DNA from: Actinomucor elegans
Taxonomy: Eukaryota; Mucoromycota; Mucoromycetes; Mucorales; Mucoraceae
Assembly (NCBI GenBank): GCA_026027325.1
Contig: JAMSLZ010000011.1
Location: forward strand, 868,001 to 932,000
Length of the DNA: 64,000 nucleotides
Direction: 5' to 3'
In this document: piece by piece, positions 23,530 to 34,723 of the stretch
How positions within the stretch are numbered: position 1 is the stretch's first letter
How the letters are laid out: each line of letters opens with the position of its first letter
Program-made: the position numbers and the translations under genes
The notes under the pieces: model-generated
Database searches by the model: none
Told to the model about the DNA's origin: nothing
Seen by the model: only the letters and a program-made list of their open reading frames with translations

Positions 23530-25035
23530 ATGTATTCTTTCTTTCTTGTAATCACAGCTATGAAGGCCAGGTTGATATTTCAACTCATTTTGTTTGTTTC
23601 CATCCCGCAGATCTTTGCAACACTATTCCCTGAATCCAAATCAAGTAATCATTTACTATCCAAAAGAAGTGTAACCAATGTCTTGTTGAATGATGGAACT
23701 ACATGTGGCAGAAACACAAGCACTAAAGCGGTGAATCTCTCCTTTTTTTTAATATTCAAACATCAATGCTGAAACTATATATATAAAAAGGCTCTTCGAT
23801 TCAATTTTATTGCTTTCAGTTACTTTTCCGCTATGAATTGTTTAATTACTGACAGACCAATAACGGCTGCACTGGTTTACGATCTAAATGACAATATATC
23901 CATCAATATTCTGGGCAGTACTTGCAACTACTCTACCGTAGAGCACAGCTTTAATGATTAGGGTCTCGTAATAGACGGCGTAACTACTGGGTCTACCTCA
24001 GTGCGTGGTGAAATGTTCTTGCTCAACAACTATGACGCTACATTTACTAAATTAATCCTCATTTGTCAGATAAAAACAAGTACTACAAATCTTTTAGATT
24101 TTTTAGATTTTGAAAAGTCAAGAGTGAAGCTATTAAAGTCTCAAAGGAATTATCAATATATCTGCCCAGTCTTTATAACGAAGGCAATAACTTGGTGTGT
24201 ATTGGTAATAATACCGATATCTATAATGTTACCGCCATTAATACTTAGCGAAGAAAACTGTCCTTTATATCCTGAAAATATGGTTGATCCTTTGACTTTC
24301 TTGTTTAGTAGAAGCGCTTGGGATGGACCAGTAACAGGGGAATAGCCTTCAAAACTGATCATAAATGTATGTGGATGCTTTTGACTTGTTTATATGCTAC
24401 ACGAAAACAATCTGTAAGCTAACAACTTGCTGCTCACCATAGGCCCCTATCAATATCGATACTACCATTTATATCAATACTGTTCATCCCAGTATTAGTA
24501 TGAACATTTGCAGCATAATTTGGAATTTCTATCCTTCCGATAGTCAGGAAACTTATGCTTCTGATAACATATATGCCCAGCTTATTATTCAAAAACCATT
24601 GGGCGGTTTCATTATCATGCCATAAGGTGCGCCTTTCATTGTAGCTTATCAGTATTGTGCGCTAATAATATATCTATTCTAGGTGGTGTTAGGATTATTG
24701 GCCAGGGTGCCATTGCGGATACTGACTTTATCAACAGGTACGAAGCAGCATATGTAACTAATACTCGAGTTCGTGGCTTCAAAGCCCTAGATGAAAATTG
24801 AGAGTGCTTTGATGGCTGTAATGCGGTAGATAATTACTTTCCTGAATTCACAACTGTTTCCACTACCACCATATCCAGCGATGTAACTCAAACTCAAACA
24901 ATCGTTGAAGATGACACCATCACGGCTGATGTTATTATCATACCAGAACATAAGCTAGATAAGCACAGAAAACACGACGGTAACTATCATAAGAAAGAGG
25001 AAGATCCTGATGATGATAAATGTGAAGGACGGTAA
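23530..25035 (+). pseudogene. Broken gene for a secreted protein, possibly choice-of-anchor-A-like
   Basis: It starts with a good signal peptide (ATG at 23560: MKARLIFQLILFVSIPQIFA). Fragments in changing frames follow: TCNYSTVEHSFND then a TAG, GLVIDGVTTGSTSVRGEMF, SIIWNFYPSDSQETY, QKPLGGFIIMP then TAA, IIGQGAIADTDFINRYE, RVRGFKALDEN then TGA, and a Thr-rich segment ending in a Lys/His/Asp-rich tail. Stops and frame changes recur over about 1.4 kb, more than introns can explain. The order (beta-rich repeats, a WNF...PLGGF block, a Thr-rich stalk) resembles choice-of-anchor-A-type surface proteins, but this is only a weak resemblance. It is probably a decayed extracellular or adhesin-like gene. 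Confidence 0.5.
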
Positions 25036-25224
25036 AGGCAAAAGAAACGAGAACCGTGAAAAAGTCTACTTTTTTTCAATGATAGTTATGAGATGGGTAT
25101 AACCACATAGATAGAAGTTATCTACCTAATTAGCTCAATACTTCTGCTTAATTCTGTTATAATAAACATCGTTTTTTTTTTGTCTTTGCTTTAAGATGAT
25201 ATATGTTCAAGCTATAGAAATAGT

Positions 25225-25295
25225 TAAGGGGATTATTATGAGCGCTTACTAGTCACCTAACGTGGCATTAAATCAAAAACGACAGGGGAACCTAT
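25225..25295 (-). repeat. Partial copy of the ~175-bp dispersed repeat
   Basis: The reverse complement contains GATTTAATGCCACGTTAGGTG followed by CTAGTAAGCGCTCAT, corresponding to the core and next segment of the units at 10.4-11.1 kb. It is short and diverged. Confidence 0.4.
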
Positions 25296-26096
25296 AGGTC
25301 ATTATACCTAGATTACATGAAGCACATGTAGCTTACTTTCTATTATTAATGTATCATATATTTTTTGTTTTATAGTCAAATATCATTTATAATAGGTGCA
25401 GTGATTTATTCTAAACATACCATAGCCTACAAATCCAACATTAAACTAGAATCTGGTCGAGAAATACAACAGTGTTAAAAAAAAAAGAAATCCTAAGCCT
25501 AAACTTTAAAATGGCAGTTTAAAGTGTGTATCATGTTTTGGAAGCACCGACTATTAATAATGTAGATTCTATATATAGAAATGTACGTATGTTCATATTG
25601 TGTTCAATATCTGAACCATGTGGTATTTCTAAAAAGTACAAACGATCGATTCTTTGTCACTAATCATTTGGTCAATTGAAGATAATCTCTACTTGCATTT
25701 GCAGGGTTAAATACGGTATAAAAATGTGTATATATTTTATCCATCTATATTGTATCTATCCGCAATTACTTGGTGTGAAAAAAGTAGATCAAAATCCATG
25801 TCAGATTCTGTCTGGTGATAGTGCCTCGCCCGGAGTTAATGGCCCTGATAGTGGTGGCATATTGTTTAAATCATAGACAGCCAATGATATTCAAGAAATT
25901 AACATAGTAGTAGTCATAGTTTTTTCTTTGATAGCGAAAATGACATTTTAGAATTACTATGGCATTTAGTGCCTTAGTTACAGTATACTGTTATTCTCAT
26001 CTCTTTGCGATGCGTGGTCTCTAAAAATTTAATAATAGAAAAAAATGGAATGAACGTTTCTAACGCAGCTATATGTTTTGTACCTCAAGCATACTA

Positions 26097-26101
<5 letters not shown>

Positions 26102-26130
<29 letters not shown>
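26102..26130 (+). repeat. Poly-T tract (T29)
   Basis: An uninterrupted run of 29 T, the longest homopolymer in the window. It could be the A-tail of an old minus-strand retroposon, but no element body was recognised beside it. Confidence 0.8.
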
Positions 26131-27261
26131 GTTAGTCTCTAGTATAATTTTTGGGCTTAAACTAGAGTAAATGAATGCACCTTACATTGGCTAGTGCTAT
26201 CTAGATTAAAAGAGTTTATTTCAAGAAGAGTTCAAACATATAAGATAGTATGACACCAAACAGTCTTTATATCACAATTCTTGAGCATTCTCGTACTGAC
26301 ATTATAGTGCTTAGTATTGCTGGGATAATAATTCCTCTTGGCTCATTATAAATTAACTTTTGTGCTACTCGATAATGGCTATTAGACAATGCCAAGGGAT
26401 CTTTCAAGACACATCATTAAGTGAATAGATGCGTATTTGGTTAAACGTATACTTTGGCTCATTATTCAGTTACTTTACAATGTGTGTGTTACCTTGTGCC
26501 ACTACTTGTGCCGAAGCTAAGGATAATGGTAAGGATAATAGGAAATCAAAAAAATATATATATCTTTAATTAACTTTAAATCCATGCGATACTATAAAAT
26601 CACTAGTTTTTAGAATTACAATTCCTTTTGGTGTGTATTGTAAATAGTCAGATATTCTAAATCGGGTCATTTTCGCTTGTAATAAGCTGTTCTTTCTAAT
26701 AATGATGCGGTGATTTTATTGTTACTGATAATAGAACTAGCCCTTAAGCGTTAAAAGGGTCTTTGAGAGGCTGAAGCATTATCAATTGATAATAGTTCTA
26801 AGGCATCTTGTACACGAGTTACACGGACATACTGTTAGGTTATGACAAATAATCCACATGCTCAATAGACTGTTCAGGCTTTTTTTATTTTCATCTAATC
26901 AAGTATACTGAAAATAAAAAGGTGAATGTCTAGATATAATATCCATGTTCTGAAAAGAGGTATTGAGACGAAGTAGCCCTGCTTATGACTAAATGCATAT
27001 CAAGATTAAACAGGACCCCGCAAACCGGGTGTTCTCTGAATTCTTTTGGTGTAGTTATAGGATAATAGGCAAAACAACAAATCCAGAATTTATAAAAGAA
27101 AGTGTAACTATGCTATAAAGCAGAATCATGTTCCATTACATTAGTGTCGTTTTTTTTTTAATTAAATAGTATTGTACAATGATTAAAGAGAAGTGTATTA
27201 GAAAAAGTGTAGATATGTGTAGATATGTATAGAAAGATGCAGAGTACGTTTTAAAGTTATT

Positions 27262-28502
27262 CTATGTAGCAACGGGTTTCTTTGAGCTCTTTGTTGTTGT
27301 GGTCTTTTTCTGGGTCTTCTTTTTCATATCTTTAGCCAATTTGTTATCCATTTGGTCCAGCCAAGTATCATTTAGATACCAATGGTTGCTTTCTATCAAT
27401 TTCTGCTTCTTTTCATCACCGACCTGTAATCATCGATTAATATAAAGACATGTAAAAAAAAAAGAGGATAAACTCATATTACCAGGTAGTTTGCATGGAC
27501 GATAAAGGGCTTGATACCGTGTTTGTTTGGCAAGTCATGTGTATAATACACAAAGCCATTAGGAAAGTGTAATACATCTAATAGGACTACGCAAGAGGTT
27601 CTCAGATCCATATTCAGATGGTTCAAAGCCATATTCATGGCGCCCTGCTGCGTTTTAGCGTCATTACTGTCTTGAATTTGAATTGTTTCCGCCAATAAGC
27701 GCTTCATTTCGATGGTAGGCTTCATCAAATAGAAGCCACTGTTGATTTCTTGCTGGTTAAAGCCTTCTTGTTGATATAATACATGTGTCTCTTGTCGAAT
27801 TTGCAAGAGCGTATTGACATATTCTACCATACGCGGTCTTAGCCAGACAATATCAACGTCCGAGAAAAACACCGTGACATCCAGGTACAAGAGTTGTTGT
27901 ACAACCAATGTTTTGGAGTGTGTAATAATACGGTATTCTTCGCTAAAGTACGTTTTGAATTCAGCCTCGACTTGCTGATGAAACCAAACATCCGGAATCA
28001 ATGAAGCTTGGTCTCCATAACCTGCCAACGTAAGATGATCCAGTAGTTTTTGATCAAAACAAAAGATCAAAAACTTTTTCTCGCCTGTACGCTTGAGGGA
28101 TTCAATCCAATTATACACATGGTTGCGCATGCCATAGTTGGCTGTGGCTACAATAAGCACGCGGTTCTCTAATAAATTGGCATTGATCTTTTTCATCAAT
28201 TCTTTAGGAGGAGGTGGCAGTGAATCTGGTATTTCGATCTCCTGCTGCTTGTCAGCCTCAGGTTCAATTGTGAATTGATCTTGCGGTGGTTGTTTACATT
28301 GACAGGGTAGGGTTGTATTTGTATCCATCACATCAAAAAATGTCTGTTCATTGGTCAAGTAGCTTGAATCAACTACGTTGGATGACGTTCTGTTTGAGTG
28401 TAATGAATAAAGATGGCCGAGGTATGTAAAAGAAGACAAGACAAGTATACAGACTATGACTAAAAGAAAGCCTTTCTTTTGATCCATTATCTTCAAAGTC
28501 AT
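27262..28502 (-). CDS. Type II membrane glycosyltransferase (nucleotide-diphospho-sugar transferase fold)
   Basis: Two exons (28502-27483, 27423-27262) give 393 residues. A short cytoplasmic tail is followed by one membrane segment (about 11-31, GFLLVIVCILVLSSFTYLGH), a stem, and a catalytic domain from about 115. NYGMRNHVYNWIESL, a DxD at 215-217 in FFSDVDIVWLR, EINSGFYLMKP, and IVHANYLVG match the family PF03407, a GT77-like group. It would act in the Golgi lumen, adding a sugar from a nucleotide sugar with a divalent metal bound by the DxD. The sugar and acceptor cannot be inferred. The Lys/Thr-rich C-terminus is low complexity. Another start at 28487 (MDQKK) is possible. It is divergent from the next gene, with 340 bp between starts. 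Confidence 0.88.
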
Positions 28503-28842
28503 TTTTTATAGGCCGTGCTTTTGAAAATATGCCTATATATATATATATATTTAAATACAAAAAAGAGAAAGAGAAAAAGAGAAAACAAAGAATCCTAAAA
28601 GATTACAGTTCGTTCCAGGTCGTACACTTTATATTCGGAAATTGAATGCTTAAATGACCCAAGGTTACACTCTGGTTTACCAAAACACTCAGGCAGAGGG
28701 CAACTTGGCCCAGTTTACGCTGGTGGCTTGTTTCACACTAGTACACACACTTTCAAACCGAGATAAAAAAAAAGTACGCGTTAACTCGTACGTTGATACT
28801 TTTTACTTTTGACGATTTCTTTAATCGAAAAACCCCTCAATT
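28503..28842. promoter_or_regulatory. Divergent promoter region of glycosyltransferase and caprin-like genes
   Basis: 340 bp separate the two ATGs. A TA-repeat (28537-28552) lies 35-50 bp before the glycosyltransferase start. No further motif is secure. Confidence 0.4.
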
Positions 28843-30572
28843 ATGGCCAAACCCAAAGCAACTAGAAAGACTATTCACAAAACTAAAAAGACGAATACAG
28901 TACACCCTCATATCGAGTGTATTCAAGCAGAAATAACTGCACTTGAAGAGAAACTGGTAAAAAACGAAACAAATAAAGGTTATACAAAAAATTATGCTAA
29001 ACCATCAAGCTTAGAATACCCTTGAAGAGCTTGAAAAATCGAGAGAGTTGACGTCTGAAGAACAAGTAGATAGAGAAGTTACTGAAAGAAACCTTGTTCA
29101 AACACAGTCCATCTTAACAAAACTTGTATAGTACCTGCATAACTTTGAATACACAAAATAGATTAACTTTTGCTCTTATAGACTGAGCCCAGTATGCTGA
29201 ACAAATTACGTTCGCATCAAGATATCACAGCTAGAGATACCAGAGAAAAAGATGAACTGTTGATCCTTTCCTTATTGCAACTGTTCTATATGATGCGCTT
29301 GGGCCAACTAGGTCTCTTTGATTATATCCAACCTCCCGCAGCAATCTCTAAGAATATATCAAAGGCCATCAATGAGATATGCGATCAAATGGTCGGTGCT
29401 TCTGTTTATTATGCAACTAATAAATCACCCAGGGCCAGATCAGAAAACAAAACCAGAGCCTTACAGTTATTAAGACAGTTTGACAGAGGTGCAGAAGATT
29501 TGATTACAGAAGAGGCCTCGTTCAAAGATGTGAAACAATTTATTCAGCATATTTGGGAGCATACCGTAGAGGAAAGTCAGCTTGCCAATGAAGGAGGTAA
29601 TGCTGCGTCGTCTGCTTGGGCTGTGCTCCAGTTTAATAACATGATGGATCCTGTTCAACCCGTACCCTCACAAGCAGTTGCTGTGGGGCTACCAACAGAA
29701 GAAACTGTTGTGGTGGAACAACCCACACCACCTGAAGAGATACCATCACAATCAAAAGAAACAGTGGTGGAACAGTCATCACAGCCTGAAGATGCAGCAG
29801 TAGTAGTTGATGATCTAACAAAGGATGAACCAACGACAAAAGACAATGAGAATGACAATGAAGTCACTGTTTCTGAATCAAGTCAAGGTTGGGGTGCAGC
29901 GCCAGACAAAAACCAACAAATGGATTCATGGAAAAAGGACGCCAGTTGGGATAGTCGTGCGGCTCCTTGGGGAGGTAATGGTAGCAATCTTGGTAATGAA
30001 AAACCCAATAGTAGCAATCTTGGTAAAAGAAATAAACGATGGCCCAACAAAGGTCATACACCAACAAATGACCGAAACACGACTACACCATCATGGGATA
30101 CACCTTTATCAGCTGAAGAGCATGGGTGGGATACCATTGATAATACTATCAAGGGCGATGGTTGGGAGAATATAGGTAACATAAGCTGACAATGCTTTGC
30201 ATGGGTGCATACATACTTAACTTCTGTATAGCATCCATTACCGACAATGATCATAATTGGGCAATAGAACCAGTAGTTGAAGAGCAGATCATTGTAGTAG
30301 ACAGTGTTCAAGTGACAACACCTCCAGCATCACCAAAGCAGCAAGAACCCAATGAATCTACCGAAGAATCAAGGCCAAGAGCTGATTTTGATTCAAATGA
30401 TGATTGGAGACGCAGTAGAAGTGGCCGAGGCGTTGGTCGTAGTAGCGGCTCGAGAGGAGGAAAGTTTAGGGGCAGGGGTAGAGGAAGAGGAAGTGGTTTA
30501 CCTGGTAGGGGGCGTGGTAAAGGAAGAGGACGCGATTATGAGTCGCAACAGCTGCAGCCTCAGCAAGATTAA
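28843..30572 (+). CDS. RGG-rich caprin-like putative RNA-binding protein
   Basis: Four exons (28843-28956, 29015-29125, 29182-30175, 30232-30572) join to 519 residues. The first exon is Lys-rich, then a coiled coil (EITALEEKLNTLEELEKSRE) leads into a helical domain (about 75-180, LLILSLLQLFYMMRLGQLG...). The middle is Pro/Glu/Val-rich and Trp/Gly/Asn-rich. The C-terminus is an RGG/RGRG box (about 465-505) ending in a Gln-rich tail. This order resembles caprin/RNG105 proteins, which bind mRNA and join stress granules. The similarity is one of architecture, and I rate the family assignment moderate at best. The intron 1 donor at 28957 (GTAAAA) is preferred over a later GT because it gives a normal 58-nt intron and keeps the coiled coil in register. 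Confidence 0.7.
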
Positions 30573-31529
30573 CATGACATTTATCACTATTCCCCCCCCC
30601 CCCTCCCTCGTTTTCTTTAGTATATTACCTCTATATGACGCGACTCTTCTCTTTTTTTTAAAAAAAAAAACGTACATATATACAGATATCAATCCCTTTC
30701 TTTCCCCAAAGCAAACCTGTTCTTATACTATATAGCGCGTAATAATAAAAAGAACATTGAAACATATATGTATATACATATCAGTTATGAAATGCCAACA
30801 TGACTCGATAGATTTTTAGATGTTCTGAGCATGAATATCACTTATGAGCCAGTGACATTGATGGTTCATATAACAGTGAAGCAGCCATTGGCTATAGATA
30901 CAGCTGCTGGGCAAAAAAAAAAAAAAAAAAAAAGGCGGAGCTATCCCTAAATGTCTCTCTTCAAGATGCGCCAACTACTGATACATAATCAGTGTAACAT
31001 TCTTTTTTATACTGTTCATGCGCAATACAATATAGCGTATTTCCTCCTATAGTGCCGTATGCATCAATCTTTGTCCACTATGCGTTATAACATAAAACGC
31101 CTCACTTATCTCTATACTCTTATGCATCATACATGCCATGAGGGTATGTTATAAAGATGGTTCAAATTCAAGTAGTAAAGCTACACATTATTGGTATGAA
31201 TTGAAAATACGCTTGATTTCACCAAGGGTATTGGTGGATATATGTAAAGATGGAATAATAAAAGGGTTAAACAAAGTTTTATTTCTTTTAATCTTAGTTT
31301 AACAAAACCATCCATCGTATAATACAATTAGTTCCATATTTTACTGATGCGAGTGGTATTAATTCGTATATTTTTTTATTTTACAAAAAAAAAAGTAAAT
31401 TTATTTGAAATTAAATATTTGGCCGCCACCAATAATATCTTTCCTTATGTCCAAATTTTAAAGTACGTCTCCTAGCAAAATGCAGCCTGTACATCTTTTG
31501 GCACTATCTCTTCATTGTACATTAGGATC
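30573..31529. other. Intergenic with homopolymer tracts
   Basis: C12 at 30592-30603, a T/A run at 30652-30670 and A-run at about 30914-30932. The ATG at 31481 opens a frame that closes within about 20 codons, so it is not taken as the next start. No gene is seen. Confidence 0.55.
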
Positions 31530-32436
31530 ATGCCTATGAACGCAATCAAGACAGCAGCTTGTTGTATTATCGGCGACGAAATTTTATCTGGAAAGACAAA
31601 AGACACTAATTCACATTACTTGGGTAAGAAGAAGTTTTTATAAATATTAATTTACATTCTTATATACCATGCTTTTAGCAAAGACTCTATTTAATCTCGG
31701 CATCGAGTTGCAACATATTCAAGTAGTAGGTGATAATGCTCAAGCTATTGCGAAATCGGTCAAGGAATTATCAAGTAATTATGACATTGTATTCACAAGC
31801 GGTGGCATAGGTAACTGAAAAAAAAAGAGAAGGGGAAACAAAAGATGATTGAATCTCAAACGAACCTATGTGAAAAAAAAAGGCCCAACGCATGATGATA
31901 TTACATATGAATCAATTGCAGCAGCTTATGGCTTAGAAATGAAAGTAGATAAAGAAACCTATGATTATATTGAACAGCAGCTCAAAAAACGCAATCCAGA
32001 TACCATGATGACCAAGCATCATGCGCGTATGGCCATATTTCCTTCACCAGCATTGTTATTAAGAGAGATAAAGCACATCAGAATACCCATCGTTGTAGTG
32101 AACGAGAATATTTATATCTTGCCTGGAATTCCTAGCTTATTCAAATTACTGCTCGATTCATTACAGCCAAGGTTCTCGAAATCATCCAGTCAATTTTACA
32201 GGACAGAACTAGCTACTGCAGAACCAGAGGTAGCTATTGCTGACATCCTATCTAAGGCGCAGCTAGAGGCGAACCCGTATCAAATCAAGATTGGTAGCTA
32301 TCCTGTCTGGAGCAGTTCTGATCAAACCAAAGTCATTGTTACCGTGTCTGGCAGGGACCAAAGCAAAGTCAATGACCTGAGTCAATCCATTATGCAAAAG
32401 GTTAAAGGATGGCCATATTTAAAAAGTCAACTTTAA
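31530..32436 (+). CDS. MoCF (molybdopterin-binding-fold) domain protein, FLAD1/CinA-like
   Basis: Three exons (31530-31623, 31679-31810, 31883-32436) give 259 residues. AACCIIGDEILSGKTKDTNSHY at the start and FTSGGIGPTHDDIT across the exon 2/3 junction are the two hallmark motifs of the MoaB/MogA/CinA fold. The C-terminal half (PGIPSLFKLLLDSL) matches the stand-alone form seen in fungi and as the N-terminal domain of animal FAD synthase. No PAPS-reductase-like FAD synthase domain is attached. Activity in this branch may be hydrolysis of FAD or a related nucleotide, but that is inference. The second ATG at 31536 is an alternative start. The stop codon is one base away from the stop of the convergent gene. 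Confidence 0.85.
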
Positions 32437-32437
32437 T

Positions 32438-33735
32438 TCAAACAGCAGTAGTAGGTTTCCAATAAACTACAATATTTTTGCCTTCAAAGTCCAAATAAGC
32501 AGTTTTGATGGTACCTCGTCCTTGGGTATCCTTCTCGCAAATATATTGAATCTGCTGCTCGGTCGTGGTTACTAATTCACCTGATTTGAGCTGTCGTGAG
32601 CGGTTATCGTGACTAAATACGCAGCAAGGCACCACAGCAAATGGTTTACCTGCTTTCAAGGCTGCATCAACAATAGGTATGGTAGCTTGATCTGAATGAA
32701 GACCGATAAAGACAGCGGTATTGTCCACTAGTTCCTTGTTTTCTTTTAAAAACGCGTCGTCCAATAGTGTATGCATGTAGTGCGGTGTCACATCGCTAGG
32801 CCATGACTGTAGATCAATTTGGATCTCTTTGCTCTTCCAATCAGGTTGTGATAGATCACCTTGCTCAAAACGATACATTAATCGACGCAGTCGTGTGTAC
32901 CAGTAATTGGGAAGTTTGCGTCGATTAGGTTCTACCACTGTGGAGGGAATACCGAATCCTCGACTGAGTACCATGGAAATCTCGCCTTTGCCGCCTGCAA
33001 CATCCAGTACACTACCACCATTTTGTAATTCCGAAGCAAATGTCTTGCGAATCCAATCTGCAAATATAATAGCGCGTAATCCATGGGGTTTTTTGGATGT
33101 ATGTGGGTCATCTGGATCGTGCGTTGCTAATCTGCGTTTTTCTACTCTCTAATCAGAATAATTTACATGTTAGCTCCATTGTCCTCCCGTTAAATCCATA
33201 GAGCATATTGGATGACAATTACCTCTTTCACCCATTCAAGGCGTGCCTTTTCAAACGCTTCTCCTGTCGGATGCTGGAACGAACACTGATCACCTCGTTC
33301 ACACTTGTTTTTATTGATCCAGTACTTGCAATTACTACTGGACTTTTTAATAATAGGTACTTGTTTTTCTTCAGTTGCCGATCCCAAGGGTCGATCTTGT
33401 GTGAATGCTTCTCGACTGGTATAAGGTACAATAACCTCGACTGGACGATTGGATTGCCAGACTTTGTAAGGTTTATCTATCAATTCAGTAGGATCGATTG
33501 GTAATCCCACTTGAATTGTAATTACTTGGCCTGGTCTGCAGGCTCGGTAAGCATCCTGTACGCTCACATCGTCTAAACTGTGATCATCGCTTCGAAAAAA
33601 GACTTGACATTTGGGTTCTTGATTGCTAGGCTGAAGATCGATAAAGAAAAGAGATTTATTGAGCTTCCTTCGGTGTCTCACTTGCCCAGATATAGTTTCG
33701 ATGACACCAATGTCAATAAATTTTGTGTCTACCAT
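32438..33735 (-). CDS. OB-fold, CCCH zinc finger and SAM-methyltransferase fusion protein
   Basis: Two exons (33735-33223, 33148-32438) give 407 residues. Residues 1-115 look like an OB-fold nucleic-acid-binding domain (GVIETISGQVRHRRKLNKSLFFIDLQ). A C-x8-C-x5-C-x3-H zinc finger follows (CKYWINKNKCERGDQCSFQH, about 135-155). A Rossmann methyltransferase has motif I VLDVAGGKGEIS and a late block GLHSDQATIPIVDAAL...AVVPCC, similar to the Methyltransf_32/TRM13-like group. This set of domains suggests modification of an RNA, possibly tRNA, by S-adenosylmethionine. The substrate is unknown. It converges on the MoCF gene with one base between the stop codons. Confidence 0.8.
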
Positions 33736-34295
33736 GAATATTGTGGAGTAAAAGGAAAAATGGATTCTATATTTAACGCTTTAAAAATAAAGAGCCTGTA
33801 TTTATTTAATTTTTATTGGATAATGACAAAGAAAAAAAAATCATGTTCATTTTGATACAATTTTGACATCTTGACAAATTGAAGCTTTATTAATACCATA
33901 TAGGCAACTTTAGGTTATGTATAAAATTAATTAACCATTGTGGTCTACTTATTATTAATGTTTGTCGCCAATCTATACTTTTAAAGTGCAATTCCGTGAT
34001 TTTTGGGACTTTAAGTCAGCAATACACAATTTTTATATGTAAAGAAATTCATAACACGCAAATCTATAAGCAACTAATCAATGAAAGGTTAAAACAAGAC
34101 ATCAAAAGTATTTTTTTTTTTTTTTTTGCTTCATGATAGATCGCTTTGATTTCGACGTAGATTGTGAGTAGATTTTATTGGATATCGGCAGTAGTTTAAC
34201 AATGGTTTAAATGCCGCCTCGAAGAAATATAATTTTTTTTGGCTCGTTTATTATCCACCACATTTGCACGATTAAAACAAGCATAGAGTATAACC
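33736..34295. other. Intergenic, divergent promoter region
   Basis: 560 bp between the starts of the methyltransferase (-) and MOZART1 (+). A T17 run at about 34111-34127 and a T8 run before the MZT1 start are present. No gene is seen. Confidence 0.55.
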
Positions 34296-34638
34296 ATGGA
34301 ACCATTGAGATCCACAGAAGTACGAGAAACCTTAGACAGTAGGTTGATTTCGAATCTTACTTGTCCTGATCACAGCATTACTAACATTAATCAAGTACTT
34401 TCTGAAATAGCAACTATATTAAATACGGGGCTCGATCGAGAAACGGTCGCCCTCTGTATTTCGTTGTGTGAAAGAGGTGTCAATCCTGAAGCACTTGCTG
34501 TAAGCTATTCTCAATCCTTATTATTACAATCCATATTAAAACCCACGTTTCAACCCATAGACAGTCATTAAGGAATTACGCGAATTAGAAAGTACCACTA
34601 CTCATAACGCGTCCACCGCAGCAAATATGCGACTATAA
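34296..34638 (+). CDS. MZT1: MOZART1 (gamma-tubulin ring complex small subunit)
   Basis: Three exons (34296-34338, 34396-34499, 34561-34638) join to 74 residues, the family's normal size. The joined protein has [41 protein letters not shown] and [10 protein letters not shown], which match MOZART1 of animals, plants and fission yeast along the whole length. It binds the N-termini of gamma-tubulin complex proteins and is needed to place the complex at spindle pole bodies. Splicing is essential for recognition: reading straight through gives an internal unrelated insert. The stop is 85 bp before the next gene's ATG on the same strand. Confidence 0.93.
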
Positions 34639-34723
34639 AACACGACTAATTTATTATACCCGCTTTTTTTAATAAAAAAAAATCAACTATAGTCTATTTT
34701 TTTGTTCTGCTGTTCATATCCAC

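Larger units (their letters stand above)
25036..27261. other. Gene-poor intergenic region with repeat copy and T-tract
   Basis: It contains a reverse-orientation copy of the dispersed repeat near 25225-25295 and a T29 tract (26102-26130). A short open stretch at 25676-25876 (SGDSASPGVNGPDSGG) may be a further gene remnant. No intact gene is seen. Confidence 0.5.
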
